Shown here piece after piece: positions 34,563-43,637 of a DNA stretch of 64,000 nucleotides (within the stretch, counting starts at the first letter, position 1; each line of letters starts with the position of its first letter). The notes beneath the pieces were generated by a model. The model searched no databases, was not told the DNA's origin, and saw nothing but the letters and a program-made list of their open reading frames with translations. Made by a program: the position numbers and the translations under genes. The stretch comes from Actinomadura luteofluorescens (GTDB taxonomy: Bacteria > Actinomycetota > Actinomycetes > Streptosporangiales > Streptosporangiaceae). The stretch is taken from assembly GCF_013409365.1 (NCBI RefSeq), contig NZ_JACCBA010000001.1:1426001-1490000 (forward strand), in the 5' to 3' direction.

Positions 34563-35954
34563 TCAGTCGCGGGCGTGCTCGCGGTCGGGCTGGCAGACCA
34601 GGCAGGGCGTGCAGCCCCGGGCCTTGGCGTCCGCGCGTGACAGCGACTCCAGGTCGTCGGCCTCGTCGCCGATGTCCTCGATGAGGGCGCAGTCGACGCG
34701 GTGGTAGCGCTTGGTGCCGCTCAGGATGCGGACCTGCGGGCCGTCGTCGCCGGCGTCGTCCAGGGCGGACGGCTCGGGCTCGGGCTCACCGGCGGGCTCG
34801 GCGTCGGACGACTCATGCTCCGGCGCGGGGACGTCCTCTGCGTCGGAGCCGCCGAACGGAGCGGTACCGAGATCGGCGGTGACGTCCGGCGGCGCGGATT
34901 CGGTCGCAGCGCCCTGTTCCGCACTGCGCCGGTCTTCGGCCTCCGCGTCGGCGGGTTCGGCCTTCTGCGGCGCCTTGGGCGCCTTCCCGGCGGTGTCTCC
35001 GGACGCGAACAGGCCCGCGACGGGCATGTCGGTGCGGGTGGGGCCGGCCGTGGGCCGCTTCGGGGCGCTCGCGTCGCCGGCTTTCCCGTCCTCGGTCTCG
35101 TCGGCGGCGTGGTCGCCGGCCCGCGGAATCTCGGCCGTCGTGTCGAAGGCGCCGGGCTTGTCGAACGCACTGGGCTTGTCGAACGCACTGGGCTTGTCGA
35201 ACGCGCGCGGCTTCTCGAACGCACCGGGCTTGTCAGAGGAGGCGGGCTTGTCGAACGGGGTGGGCGCGGGCTTGGCGAGCCCCGCGAGGCCGCTCTCGGA
35301 TCGCTCGGCGCCGGGCTTGCGGGGCGCGGGTGCGTCCCCTTCCGCCTTGCTCGCGTCGGAGGACGCGGGTGCCGACACCGCGGCGCGCGCCGCCAGTGCG
35401 GTGTCGGGCATGCAGGCGGTGCAGGGGCTGAACCCCTCCTCCTTGGCCTCGGCGTAGGTGAGCTCCTCGGTGTCCCGCCCGGCGAGCTGCCGGCAGGTGT
35501 CGAGGTGGTAGCGCTTGCGGCCGCGGACGACGAACACCAGCGCGTCGTCGGGGACGTCGACGGCGGGGGCGGGGATCTCGGCCTCGTCGCCGGCCGGTTC
35601 GATCGGGGCGGTCGGGGACTCGGCCTTCGCGGCGCCCTGCGCGTCCGTGGCCGGAGTGGTCGCGGCCGGGGCGCTCTCCTGGCGCTTGGACCGCTTGTCC
35701 TTCCTGACCTTCTGCGCCTTCTTGCTCGGGCGGGCCGGGCCCGGCGACGCACCCGGGCCGAACAGCTCCTTGCGCCGCAGGAACACCCCGATGGCCAGGC
35801 ACACCGCGGAGACGATGCTGACAGCGATCGAGATGTAGATGACCACCAGGGCGTCCAGGCCGAAGACCTGGGCGCTGTCTCCGTTGCCCGCGACGATTCC
35901 CGCTACCAGCAGGGCGATCGCCACCACCACGAGAACGCCACTCAGGATGATCAC
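34563..35954 (-). CDS. Membrane protein with two YH-x(3)-C / PC-x-x-C modules
   Basis: 463 residues. Two N-terminal membrane helices (about residues 4-22 and 36-57) are followed by a basic segment and a long cytoplasmic region. Two copies of the same cysteine module occur: residues about 150-181 (KRYHLDTC, then AKEEGFSPCTAC) and about 417-453 (KRYHRVDC, then AKARGCTPCLVC). Each has three Cys and one His in metal-binding spacing, resembling the small Ada-like or nuclease-associated zinc motifs that read YHxxxC...PCxxC. Between them lies a 220-residue Ala/Pro/Glu linker with DKPSAF repeats. It is downstream of divIVA on the same strand. No family name is known to me. Confidence 0.85.
   Translation of the reverse strand: MIILSGVLVVVAIALLVAGIVAGNGDSAQVFGLDALVVIYISIAVSIVSAVCLAIGVFLRRKELFGPGASPGPARPSKKAQKVRKDKRSKRQESAPAATTPATDAQGAAKAESPTAPIEPAGDEAEIPAPAVDVPDDALVFVVRGRKRYHLDTCRQLAGRDTEELTYAEAKEEGFSPCTACMPDTALAARAAVSAPASSDASKAEGDAPAPRKPGAERSESGLAGLAKPAPTPFDKPASSDKPGAFEKPRAFDKPSAFDKPSAFDKPGAFDTTAEIPRAGDHAADETEDGKAGDASAPKRPTAGPTRTDMPVAGLFASGDTAGKAPKAPQKAEPADAEAEDRRSAEQGAATESAPPDVTADLGTAPFGGSDAEDVPAPEHESSDAEPAGEPEPEPSALDDAGDDGPQVRILSGTKRYHRVDCALIEDIGDEADDLESLSRADAKARGCTPCLVCQPDREHARD
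35141..35238. repeat. 18-bp tandem coding repeat (DKPSAF)
   Basis: Five to six copies of an 18-bp unit resembling GGGCTTGTCGAACGCACT, in frame, encoding (D/E)KP(S/G/R)AF on the minus strand. Copies have single-base differences, so expansion by slippage followed by drift is likely. Confidence 0.8.
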
Positions 35955-36107
35955 AGGGTCACTCCCACTCGTTCAGACCGCTAGGCTCCGGACCGCGCGA
36001 GATGGCCGGCGGCCGGCCCAGGGCACGACCGCCCGGCGCCGCGGGGATGGCGGCGCGCCATCCCCGGCGCGGCGATCGAAACGACACTATCGCCTGAGGC
36101 GTCCGTG

Positions 36108-37031
36108 TCAGCGCCTGTCGTGCGGCGGGTTGTCACCGCCGGAGTGGAAAGCGCCCGTCGCCGAGTGCTGGACCTGCTGGGCGTGCTCGGGCGCGGGGAA
36201 CGTGCCCGGTGCCGGCGCGCCGCCGCCGTTGCGGTTGTCGGCGTGCGGCAGAGCGTTCTGCGGGCCCGTCTGCGGACCGGTCTGCGGCGTGTTCTGCTGC
36301 GTCTGCATGGGGGCCGCGCCCGGGACGGCGGCGAACGCGCCGGTCTCGGTGCTGCCCGCCTCCAGGTCGCGCAGCTGGCCCTCGAGGTAGACCTTCAGGC
36401 GGCTGCGGTACTCGCGCTCGAAGGCGCGCAGGTTGTCGACCTCGCGCTCCAACTCCTCGCGCTGCTGCACGAGCGAGCCCATGACCTGGCGGTGCCGCTC
36501 CTGGGCGTCGCGGTCGAGGGCCTCGGCGCGGGAGCGGGCCTCGCTGACGATCTGGTCGGCCTGCCGGCGGGCCTTGCCGAGGATCTCCTCGGCCTCGCGG
36601 CGGGCGCGGCCGAGCGTCTCGTCGGCCTCGCGCCGGGCGTCGGCGATCGCCTGGTCGGCCGTCTGCTGCGCGAGCGCGAGCACGCGGGCCGCGGTGTCCA
36701 TGTTGTCCTCGCCGCTGGGGGCGGGGGAGGACATGCCGAGACCGCCGAGGACGGGCTCCGGCTCGGGCTGCGGCTGCGGCTCGGGCCGGGGAGGCTCGGG
36801 GATCTTCTGGATGTCCGGCTTGGGCTCCACGATGGGAGCGGCCATGGCGGGAACCTTGCCGCGCAGGCACTCGGCCAGTTTGGCCCGCAGCTCCTCGTTC
36901 TCCTGGATGAGGCGGTCGAGCTCCGCCTCGACCTCGTCGAGGAAGGCGTCCACCTCCTCCTCGTCGTACCCCGGCCTCAGCCTGGTGGTACTGAACTGCT
37001 TGTTCCGCACATCGGCGGGTGTCAGCGGCAT
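36108..37031 (-). CDS. divIVA: DivIVA/Wag31 polar growth protein
   Basis: 307 residues. The N-terminal lipid-binding domain starts MPLTPADVRNKQFSTTRLRPGYDEEEVDAFLDEVE, the standard actinobacterial Wag31 form. A Pro/Glu-rich linker (about 62-110) separates it from a long coiled coil (about 110-225) with heptads such as ADQAIADARREADETLG. The C-terminal tail is Gln/Pro/Gly-rich. It marks negatively curved membrane at poles and septa and organises tip growth; in mycobacteria it is essential and phosphorylated. It closes the division gene series after yggT. Confidence 0.95.
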   Translation of the reverse strand: MPLTPADVRNKQFSTTRLRPGYDEEEVDAFLDEVEAELDRLIQENEELRAKLAECLRGKVPAMAAPIVEPKPDIQKIPEPPRPEPQPQPEPEPVLGGLGMSSPAPSGEDNMDTAARVLALAQQTADQAIADARREADETLGRARREAEEILGKARRQADQIVSEARSRAEALDRDAQERHRQVMGSLVQQREELEREVDNLRAFEREYRSRLKVYLEGQLRDLEAGSTETGAFAAVPGAAPMQTQQNTPQTGPQTGPQNALPHADNRNGGGAPAPGTFPAPEHAQQVQHSATGAFHSGGDNPPHDRR

Positions 37032-37088
37032 GTTCTCGTCTCCTTGGCGCGCTTGGAGTCTGTCCCCGAAGGACGGTATCCGATCGAC

Positions 37089-37391
37089 CTAACCTCCGCC
37101 GAATATGGAACCGACGAAGACGATCAAGACCCAGACCACAAGGATGAGGACCGTGAAGCTGAGGTCCAGGGCAACGTTACCCAGCCGGATGGGCGGGATG
37201 AAACGCCTGAGGAGTTTCAGCGGAGGATCGGTGACCGTGTAGGTCGCTTCAGCGATCACCAGCACCACCCCGGTCGGCTTCCATTGCCGGGCGAACGACT
37301 GCAGCACCTCCAGGACCAGCCTGCCGATCAGGAACAGCAGGAAGAGGTACAGGATGCCCTGCAGGACGGATCCAACGATGTTCACGGACAC
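37089..37391 (-). CDS. YggT-family membrane protein
   Basis: 100 residues with two hydrophobic regions: VGSVLQGILYLFLLFLIGRLVLEVL at the N-terminus and VALDLSFTVLILVVWVLIVFVGSIF at the C-terminus. Between them are YTVTDPPLKLLRRFIPP and IRLGN, the family's most conserved parts. YggT proteins sit between sepF and divIVA in Gram-positive bacteria and are assumed to assist division or membrane organisation. The start is GTG 37391 or GTG 37385; neither has a strong site. Confidence 0.93.
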   Translation of the reverse strand: MSVNIVGSVLQGILYLFLLFLIGRLVLEVLQSFARQWKPTGVVLVIAEATYTVTDPPLKLLRRFIPPIRLGNVALDLSFTVLILVVWVLIVFVGSIFGGG

Positions 37392-37406
37392 TCTCGCATG
37401 CGACTC

Positions 37407-37943
37407 TCAGCTCTGGTTGAAGAACCCACGTTCTGCCATCCGGGCCTTGTCCTCCGCCGTCACCTCGACGTTGACGGGCGACAGCAGGAACACCTTGTTG
37501 GTAACACGCTCGATGCTGCCGTGCAGCCCGAACACGAGACCCGCCGCGAAGTCGACCAGGCGCTTGGCGTCGCTGTCGACCATCTCGGTCAGATTCATGA
37601 TCACCGGCGTGCCCTCCCGGAAGTGCTCCCCGATCGTCCTCGCCTCGTTGTAGGTCCTCGGATGCAGCGTAGTGATACGCGCAAGGTCGGTGGTACCGGA
37701 CTCGTAGAGCGCCACGGACCGTCGCTCGATGGTCGACGTGGAGTGATGGTCGCGATCGCGGTCCGACGCCTCTTCGGCTCGGGTAAGCTGACCGCCGGAT
37801 TCGTCATCGCGACGGCGGCCTTGCCCGGTGTCGGTCTCCTCGTCGTAGACCTCGTACTCGTCGTATTCGCCGTACTTGTCGTCGTAGCGATCGTCCTCCA
37901 CAAGGCCGAGGTAGACCGCCATCTTGCGCATCGCGCTGGCCAT
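37407..37943 (-). CDS. sepF: Cell division protein SepF
   Basis: 178 residues. An N-terminal amphipathic membrane-binding helix ([18 protein letters not shown]) is followed by a long acidic/Tyr-rich linker and the SepF core ([19 protein letters not shown], then [27 protein letters not shown] and VFLLSPVNV). It anchors FtsZ to the membrane in actinobacteria, which lack FtsA. It lies in the ftsZ-pgeF-yggS-sepF-yggT-divIVA order common to the phylum. Confidence 0.97.
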   Translation of the reverse strand: MASAMRKMAVYLGLVEDDRYDDKYGEYDEYEVYDEETDTGQGRRRDDESGGQLTRAEEASDRDRDHHSTSTIERRSVALYESGTTDLARITTLHPRTYNEARTIGEHFREGTPVIMNLTEMVDSDAKRLVDFAAGLVFGLHGSIERVTNKVFLLSPVNVEVTAEDKARMAERGFFNQS

Positions 37944-38048
37944 GCGTCCCTCCGTGTCCTGTGGCCTCGGCGCCGGGCGCGTCCGGCCCCGCCGTTGGAC
38001 TGATCCGTTGTGGCGCCCCGCGTTCAGGCAGGTACCACTGGGGGGACA

Positions 38049-38807
38049 TTACCTGACGATTGCCCGTCGGCCGCCGAGCAACGCCGTACCGATCCGCAGG
38101 TGTGTCGCGCCGCACGCGATCGCCTGCTCCAGATCGCCGCTCATACCCGCACTGACGATCCGCGCGTCCGGATGGTTCCGCCTCATTCGCTCCGCCGTCT
38201 CCGCGAGCCGGGCGAAGGCGGGCAGCGGGTCGGCTCCGAGGGGCGCCACGGCCATCACGCCGCCGAGCTCCAGGCCGGGGGCGGCGGCGATCTCGTCCGC
38301 CAGGCCGGGGACGTCGCCGGGCACGGCCCCGCCCCGCTCCCCCACCTCGCCCCGCTTCCCCGCCTCGTCGAGGGAGACCTGCACGAGGCAGCGGAGCGTG
38401 CGGCCGGTGCGGGCGGCGCCATCGGCGAGGGCCGTGACCAGCCGCGAGCGGTCCACGGAGTGCACGACGTCGGAGTAGCCGGCCACGGCTCGCGCCTTGT
38501 TGGTCTGGAGCCGGCCGACGAAGTGCCAGGTGAGCGGGAGGTCGGCGCAGTCGGCGGCCTTCGGGCGGGCCTCCTGGTCGCGGTTCTCCCCGACCTCGGT
38601 GACGCCCAGCCCGGCCAGCAGCCGCACGTCGGACGCCGGGAACGTCTTGGTCACCGCGATCAGGGTGATCTCGTCCTCGCCGCGGCCGGCGGCCGCGCAC
38701 GCCGCGGCGATGCGCTCCCGGACGGCGGCCAGGCCCTCGGCGATCTCGGCGCGCCGCTCGGCGGCGGCGCCGTCCGCGGCGGCGCCGGTGTGGTCCTGGT
38801 CGGTCAC
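38049..38807 (-). CDS. YggS/PLPBP pyridoxal phosphate homeostasis protein
   Basis: 252 residues of the alanine-racemase-like single-barrel fold. The PLP lysine is in LIAVTKTFP. Other markers are GENRDQEARPKA, WHFVGRLQTNKAR, VHSVDR, SAGMSGDLEQAIACGATHLRIGTALLG. It binds and buffers PLP and has no established catalysis. GTG 38807 overlaps the pgeF stop by 4 nt and is preceded by AAGGAAGG. It is regularly found between ftsZ and sepF. Confidence 0.96.
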   Translation of the reverse strand: MTDQDHTGAAADGAAAERRAEIAEGLAAVRERIAAACAAAGRGEDEITLIAVTKTFPASDVRLLAGLGVTEVGENRDQEARPKAADCADLPLTWHFVGRLQTNKARAVAGYSDVVHSVDRSRLVTALADGAARTGRTLRCLVQVSLDEAGKRGEVGERGGAVPGDVPGLADEIAAAPGLELGGVMAVAPLGADPLPAFARLAETAERMRRNHPDARIVSAGMSGDLEQAIACGATHLRIGTALLGGRRAIVR

Positions 38808-39532
38808 GTGCCTTCCTTCAACCAGACATATCCGGCGAATCGGCCGGTGCGTCCCTCGCGGCGGTAGGAGTAGAGGCCCGGGTCCTCGATCGTGCAGCGG
38901 CCGTCGGCGGTCACGCGGGCCACCCCCGCGGACGCGAGCTGCTCGGCGACGCCGGCGCGGATGTCGAGGCCGGGAGTGCCCTTGGACGTGGTGGCGTACG
39001 CGGCGGGGACGGCGGCGGCCACCTCGTCCCGCATCCGAGAGGGGACCTCGTAGCAGCGGCCGCAGGCGGCGGGCCCGATGGCCGCGACCATCCGGGCGGG
39101 GTCGGCGCCCCGCTCGCACATCGCCTCGACCAGGGCCGGGACGACCCCGGCGGCCGTCCCGGGACGGCCGGAGTGAGCGGCGCCGACGACCCCGGCGGCC
39201 GGGTCGGCCAGCAGGACGGGCGCGCAGTCGGCGACGAGGACGGCGAGGGCGAGCCCCGGCACGGTCGTGACGACGGCGTCGACCGGGCCGGGCAGGTCGG
39301 TCGAGGTGACGAACGCGACGTCGGCGCCGTGCACCTGCCGCATGAAGACGGTGCGCTCGGGGTCGGCGCCGAGCGCGGCGGCGGCGCGCCGCCGGTTGTC
39401 CAGGACGGCGGCCGGGTCGTCGCCGACCGCGCCGCCGAGGTTCAGGGAGTCGAAGGGGGGCCCGCTCACGCCGCCGGCGCGGCCGGTGAAGCCGGCGCCG
39501 ACGCCGTCGCCCAGGGCGACGGCGGAGATCAC
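38804..39532 (-). CDS. pgeF: Peptidoglycan editing factor PgeF (YfiH, multicopper-like)
   Basis: 242 residues. Zinc-binding His and Cys residues are in [31 protein letters not shown] and [11 protein letters not shown]. The family was first called laccase-like; E. coli YfiH removes mis-incorporated L-Ser from UDP-MurNAc peptides, and some members act on purine nucleosides. The start [11 protein letters not shown] overlaps the ftsZ stop (ATGA), consistent with the family position right behind ftsZ. Confidence 0.95.
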   Translation of the reverse strand: MISAVALGDGVGAGFTGRAGGVSGPPFDSLNLGGAVGDDPAAVLDNRRRAAAALGADPERTVFMRQVHGADVAFVTSTDLPGPVDAVVTTVPGLALAVLVADCAPVLLADPAAGVVGAAHSGRPGTAAGVVPALVEAMCERGADPARMVAAIGPAACGRCYEVPSRMRDEVAAAVPAAYATTSKGTPGLDIRAGVAEQLASAGVARVTADGRCTIEDPGLYSYRREGRTGRFAGYVWLKEGT

Positions 39533-40965
39533 TTCAGGAAGTCGGGGACGTCGAGGTCGTCGTCCTCGTCGAACACGACGGGACGGCGGCGCTGCCCGGA
39601 GGCGGGGCCGCCGTCGTTCTCCCCCGCGTGCACGCGGGGGGAGGGCTGCTCGGAGGGCGGGCGGGGCGCGGGGGCGCGCGAACCGCCGGACTCGCCGGCG
39701 TCCCGGTCGGCCGGCGGCCCCGGCTGCCCGGACGCCGGCCCCTCGGGCCGGGACTGCTCGCCGCGCCCGGCGGACCGGTCGTCCTGGGCGCGCGCGGGCG
39801 CCTGCGCCCGGTCGCCTTCCGGCCGCTGCTGCACGGGGGCCGGAGGCGGCGGCGCGGCGGCGGCCTGCGCCACCGACTGCTGCGCGGTCGGCTGCGGGCC
39901 CGGGGGCTCGGACCGCCCGACCCTGCTGGGGATCGGGTTGGCCGGCGCGGGCGGCGGGACGGGACGCGGGGGCGGGGGCAGCCGCTTGCTCTCCGGCTCA
40001 GGGACCGGCTTGGCCGGACGCCCCTCGTCGAAACCCGCCGCGATCACCGTGACCCGGACCTCGTCGCCGAGCGCGTCGTCGATGACCGCGCCGAAGATGA
40101 TGTTGGCGTCGGGGGCGGCCGCGTTGGACACCAGCTGCGCCGCCTCGTTGATCTCGAACAGCCCGAGGTCGGAGCCGCCGGAGATGGACAGCAGCACGCC
40201 GTGCGCGCCGTCGATGCTGGCCTCCAGCAGCGGGCTGGAGATCGCCATCTCGGCGGCCGCGACCGAGCGGTCGTCGCCGCGCGCCGAGCCGATGCCCATC
40301 AGCGCCGAGCCGGCGCCGGACATCACGGACTTGACGTCGGCGAAGTCCAGGTTGATCAGACCCGGGGTGGTGATCAGGTCGGTGATGCCCTGGACACCGG
40401 ACAGCAGCACCTGGTCGGCGGCCTTGAAGGCGTCCAGCACGCTGACCTGCCGGTCGGAGATCGACAGCAGCCGGTCGTTCGGGATGACGATGAGGGTGTC
40501 GACCTCGTCGCGCAGCGTCTCGATGCCTGCCTCGGCCTGCATCGCGCGGCGCTTGCCCTCGAAGCTGAACGGGCGGGTGACCACGCCGATCGTCAGGGCG
40601 CCGAGCGAGCGGGCGATGTTGGCGACCACGGGCGCGCCGCCGGTGCCGGTGCCGCCGCCTTCGCCGGCGGTGACGAACACCATGTCGGCGCCCTTGAGGA
40701 CCTCCTCGATCTCCTCCCGGTGGTCCTCGGCGGCCTTGCGGCCGACGTCGGGGTTCGCCCCGGCGCCCAGGCCCCGGGTGAGCTCGCGGCCCACGTCGAG
40801 TTTCACGTCGGCGTCACTCATCAGCAGCGCCTGGGCGTCCGTGTTGATCGCGATGAACTCGACGCCCTTGAGTCCCTCTTCGATCATCCGGTTGACGGCG
40901 TTGACGCCGCCGCCGCCGATGCCGACGACCTTGATGACCGCGAGGTAATTCTGCGGTGCTGCCAC
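39529..40965 (-). CDS. ftsZ: Cell division GTPase FtsZ
   Basis: 478 residues. The tubulin-like domain (1-316) has the P-loop [14 protein letters not shown], the tubulin signature [13 protein letters not shown], and the T7 catalytic loop [11 protein letters not shown]. An unusually long Pro/Ala/Gln/Arg-rich linker of about 140 residues follows. It ends in the conserved C-terminal peptide [11 protein letters not shown], which binds SepF in actinobacteria. It polymerises into the Z ring. GTG 40965 has AAAGG nine bases upstream. A 331-bp leader separates it from ftsQ. Confidence 0.98.
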   Translation of the reverse strand: MAAPQNYLAVIKVVGIGGGGVNAVNRMIEEGLKGVEFIAINTDAQALLMSDADVKLDVGRELTRGLGAGANPDVGRKAAEDHREEIEEVLKGADMVFVTAGEGGGTGTGGAPVVANIARSLGALTIGVVTRPFSFEGKRRAMQAEAGIETLRDEVDTLIVIPNDRLLSISDRQVSVLDAFKAADQVLLSGVQGITDLITTPGLINLDFADVKSVMSGAGSALMGIGSARGDDRSVAAAEMAISSPLLEASIDGAHGVLLSISGGSDLGLFEINEAAQLVSNAAAPDANIIFGAVIDDALGDEVRVTVIAAGFDEGRPAKPVPEPESKRLPPPPRPVPPPAPANPIPSRVGRSEPPGPQPTAQQSVAQAAAAPPPPAPVQQRPEGDRAQAPARAQDDRSAGRGEQSRPEGPASGQPGPPADRDAGESGGSRAPAPRPPSEQPSPRVHAGENDGGPASGQRRRPVVFDEDDDLDVPDFLK

Positions 40966-41296
40966 GACGAGGGGCCTTTCCGCTCTCTCCGACCGCCCTG
41001 CCCGGTCTGCCGACCGTGCCGCCGCGGTGTTCCCGACCTGTATTTCCGGACTGTTCTTCGAGTCTGTCTTCGAACTGGTTTGTGTAGCAGTGCCGTGCGG
41101 TCGTGCTGTGAAGCCGTTCGGCGGGCGAGGTAAACCCTCACCCTCAACTTGAGGCTTACAGTTATGTCAACCTGAGGACTGATACGGACAGTAGGGCGGC
41201 CTTACCGCCAGGGTCAACTAACCTCCCCCGAACTCCCCCGGCGTGTCGCGGACCGTCCGCCTCCGCAGGTCCCCGCCCCGGTCCGGCGGACGGGCC
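40966..41296 (-). promoter_or_regulatory. ftsZ upstream regulatory region
   Basis: 331 bp without a gene between ftsQ and ftsZ. Read on the minus strand it has TTGACA (41170-41165), then 10 nt later the perfect palindrome CCTCAA-G-TTGAGG (41154-41142), then GTGAGGGTTTACCTC. A GGCGG/CCGCC hairpin near 41193-41210 lies closer to ftsQ. The region is AT-richer than its neighbours, so a separate ftsZ promoter is likely. I could not define a good -10 box at normal spacing. Confidence 0.55.
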
Positions 41297-42064
41297 TCAT
41301 TTCGTCCTGAGGACCTCCGGCGAGCTCACGTCGACGGTGCGGACGGCGCGCCCGGCCGCGGTCCGCCGCACGGCGTCCAGCAACCTGATCTTCTCGTCCG
41401 CCCGTTCGGCGGCGCCCCACACCACCGTCTGCCCGCCCGCCAGGTAGAGGGTCACCGCCTCCGGACCGCTCGCCTCCACCTCGGTGAGCTTGCCGCTGAG
41501 GCGCTCGGGCAGTGCCGACAGCACGGTGAGCGCCGCCAGGGTCGCCCGGTCGGACGGCCCGGGCGAGGCGACGGTGAGCACGGGCAGCCCCGCCGGGCGG
41601 GACTCCTCGTCGGCGACGGTGACGCCGTGCCGGTCGAGCAGGTGGTAGCCGCCTCCGTTGCGGAAGACCGCGACCGGCCGGCGCTCCCGCACGACGATGC
41701 GGACCGTCCCCGGCCAGCGCCGCTCGATCGCCGCCGACTCGACCTCGCGGAGCCGCTCGACGCGGTCGCGGACCGCGCCGGTCCTGAGCCGCACCAACGG
41801 CGTGCCGAGATCGATCCCGGCCGCGGCCGACACCTGGTCGGAGGACGCGAGGCGGGTACCGGTCACCTCGACGTGCCGCACCACCAGCAGTCTCGACCCG
41901 AGCAGGACCCAGGACACCGCGCCGAGCGCGCCGACCACCAGGAGGGTGACGAACACCACCTTCCAACGGTTCGCGCGGGCGCGCCCGTCCGGCGCCGCGG
42001 CCTCCGGGGCCGGATCGTGCTCCGGCTCCGGCGACGCGCGGCGGCCCGTCTGCGCCTCGGTCAT
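41297..42064 (-). CDS. ftsQ: Cell division protein FtsQ
   Basis: 255 residues. A cytoplasmic Pro/Glu-rich tail of 33 residues, one membrane helix (WKVVFVTLLVVGALGAVSWVLLG), then the periplasmic-side POTRA domain (RHVEVTGTRLASSDQVSAAAGI) and the beta domain (VESAAIERRWPGTVRIVVRERRPVA). It links FtsL/FtsB-type proteins with FtsW and FtsI at the septum. 133 nt separate it from murC upstream. Confidence 0.96.
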   Translation of the reverse strand: MTEAQTGRRASPEPEHDPAPEAAAPDGRARANRWKVVFVTLLVVGALGAVSWVLLGSRLLVVRHVEVTGTRLASSDQVSAAAGIDLGTPLVRLRTGAVRDRVERLREVESAAIERRWPGTVRIVVRERRPVAVFRNGGGYHLLDRHGVTVADEESRPAGLPVLTVASPGPSDRATLAALTVLSALPERLSGKLTEVEASGPEAVTLYLAGGQTVVWGAAERADEKIRLLDAVRRTAAGRAVRTVDVSSPEVLRTK

Positions 42065-42197
42065 GCCCCAAGCCTGACAGTGATCCCCGCGTCCGCGGCC
42101 GACCGCGCGAGCGGCGGCGTGTCACGTCCCGTCCCCCGGCAAGCCGTATGCCCCGACAAGCCCGACCCCCTCGGCAAGCCCGATCCCCCGGCGGGCC

Positions 42198-43637
42198 CTA
42201 GCGGCCCGACGGGCCCCGCGCCCCGGCGAGGCGTTCCAGGACGAGCGGGCCGAGCTGCGTCACGTCCCCGGCGCCCAGCGTGATGACGACGTCGCCGGGG
42301 CGGGCGAGCGACGCCGCGATACCGGGCACATCGTCCCGTTCGGGCGCGTAGACGGTCTCGGTGCCCGCCGGGACGGCGTCGGCGACCAGCGCGCCCGTGA
42401 CGCCGGGCTCGGGGTCCTCGCGGGCGCCGTAGACGTCGAGGACGACCGCGACGTCGGCGAGGCCGAGCGCGGCGCCGAACTCGGCGGCGAAGAACCGGGT
42501 GCGGCTGTACAGGTGCGGCTGGAAGACCGCGACGATGCGGCCCAGGCCGTCCGGCCCCGCGCCCTTCTCCCCCAGGTAGTCGCGCGTGGCGTCCAGGTCG
42601 GCGGTCAGCTCGGTCGGGTGGTGGGCGTAGCTGTCGAACACCTCGACGCCGCCCGCCTCGCCCTTGCGCTCCAGCCGCCGCATCGCCCCGCCGAACGCGG
42701 CGAGGCCGTCGCGCACCGGCGCGTCGTCGAGGCCGAGGGACCGCGCGACCGCGATGACGGCGGCGGCGTTGAGCGCGTTGTGGCGCCCCGGCACCGCGAG
42801 CGTGAACTCCCCGTCGCCCTCGATCTCGAAGCGGGAGCCGAGGCCGCGCGGCGTGAACCCGGTCACCCGCAGGTCGGCGCCCTCGGCCTCCCCGTAGGTC
42901 AGCACGGTCAGGCCGCGGGCCCGCGCCCGCTCGGCCATCTCCATCGCGACCGGGTCGTCGGCCCCGGCGACGAGGGTGCCGCCCGGCTCGACGCGGTCGA
43001 CGAAGCGGGCGAAGTTCTCCTTGACCTTCTCGAAGCCGCCGTAGTTGTCGAGGTGGTCGGCCTCGACGTTGGTGATGACCGCGATGCGCGGGGTGTACAT
43101 GAGGAACGAGCCGTCGCTCTCGTCGGCCTCCGCGACGAACACGTCGCCGGTGCCCTCGTCGGCGCCGAGGCCGGTGGTGACGAGCTGCCCGCCGATGCAG
43201 TAGGACGGGTCGGCGCCCGCGTGCTGGAGCGCCACCGTCATCATCGAGGTGGTGGTGGTCTTGCCGTGCGTGCCGGCGACCGCGACGGCCCGGCGGCCGG
43301 CCATCAGCGAGGCGAGCGCGGCCGAGCGGTGCAGGACGCGCAGGCCCCGCGACCGGGCGGCGACCAGCTCGGGGTTGGTGTCGCGGATCGCCGTGGACAC
43401 CACGACGGTGTCGGCGTCGCCCACGTGCGCGGCATCGTGCCCGACGAAGACCTTGGCGCCGAGGTCGCCGAGCTGGGTGAGCAGCTCGGAGTCGCGTGCG
43501 TCGCTGCCGGACACGGCGATGCCGCGCCGCAGCATGATGCGGGCGACGCCGGACATCCCGGCGCCCCCGATCGCGATGAAGTGGACCCGGCCGAGCTCGG
43601 CGGCCGGAACCACCTCCCCCGGGTCGATCAGGCTCAT
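42198..43637 (-). CDS. murC: UDP-N-acetylmuramate--L-alanine ligase
   Basis: 479 residues. N-terminal UDP-binding Rossmann part (VHFIAIGGAGMSGVARIML), central ATP-binding P-loop GTHGKTTT with the following EADESDGSF, and the C-terminal domain containing DSYAHHPTEL and FQPHLYSRTRFF. It adds L-Ala to UDP-MurNAc. ATG 43637 overlaps the murG stop (ATGA). murB, which normally makes its substrate, is absent from the cluster. Confidence 0.98.
   Translation of the reverse strand: MSLIDPGEVVPAAELGRVHFIAIGGAGMSGVARIMLRRGIAVSGSDARDSELLTQLGDLGAKVFVGHDAAHVGDADTVVVSTAIRDTNPELVAARSRGLRVLHRSAALASLMAGRRAVAVAGTHGKTTTTSMMTVALQHAGADPSYCIGGQLVTTGLGADEGTGDVFVAEADESDGSFLMYTPRIAVITNVEADHLDNYGGFEKVKENFARFVDRVEPGGTLVAGADDPVAMEMAERARARGLTVLTYGEAEGADLRVTGFTPRGLGSRFEIEGDGEFTLAVPGRHNALNAAAVIAVARSLGLDDAPVRDGLAAFGGAMRRLERKGEAGGVEVFDSYAHHPTELTADLDATRDYLGEKGAGPDGLGRIVAVFQPHLYSRTRFFAAEFGAALGLADVAVVLDVYGAREDPEPGVTGALVADAVPAGTETVYAPERDDVPGIAASLARPGDVVITLGAGDVTQLGPLVLERLAGARGPSGR

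Noticed and set aside
35141..35238. CRISPR-like direct repeats (also at 53944-54030 and 54513-54666)
   Set aside because: The units are 15 or 18 bp, have no spacers, and are in-frame coding repeats.
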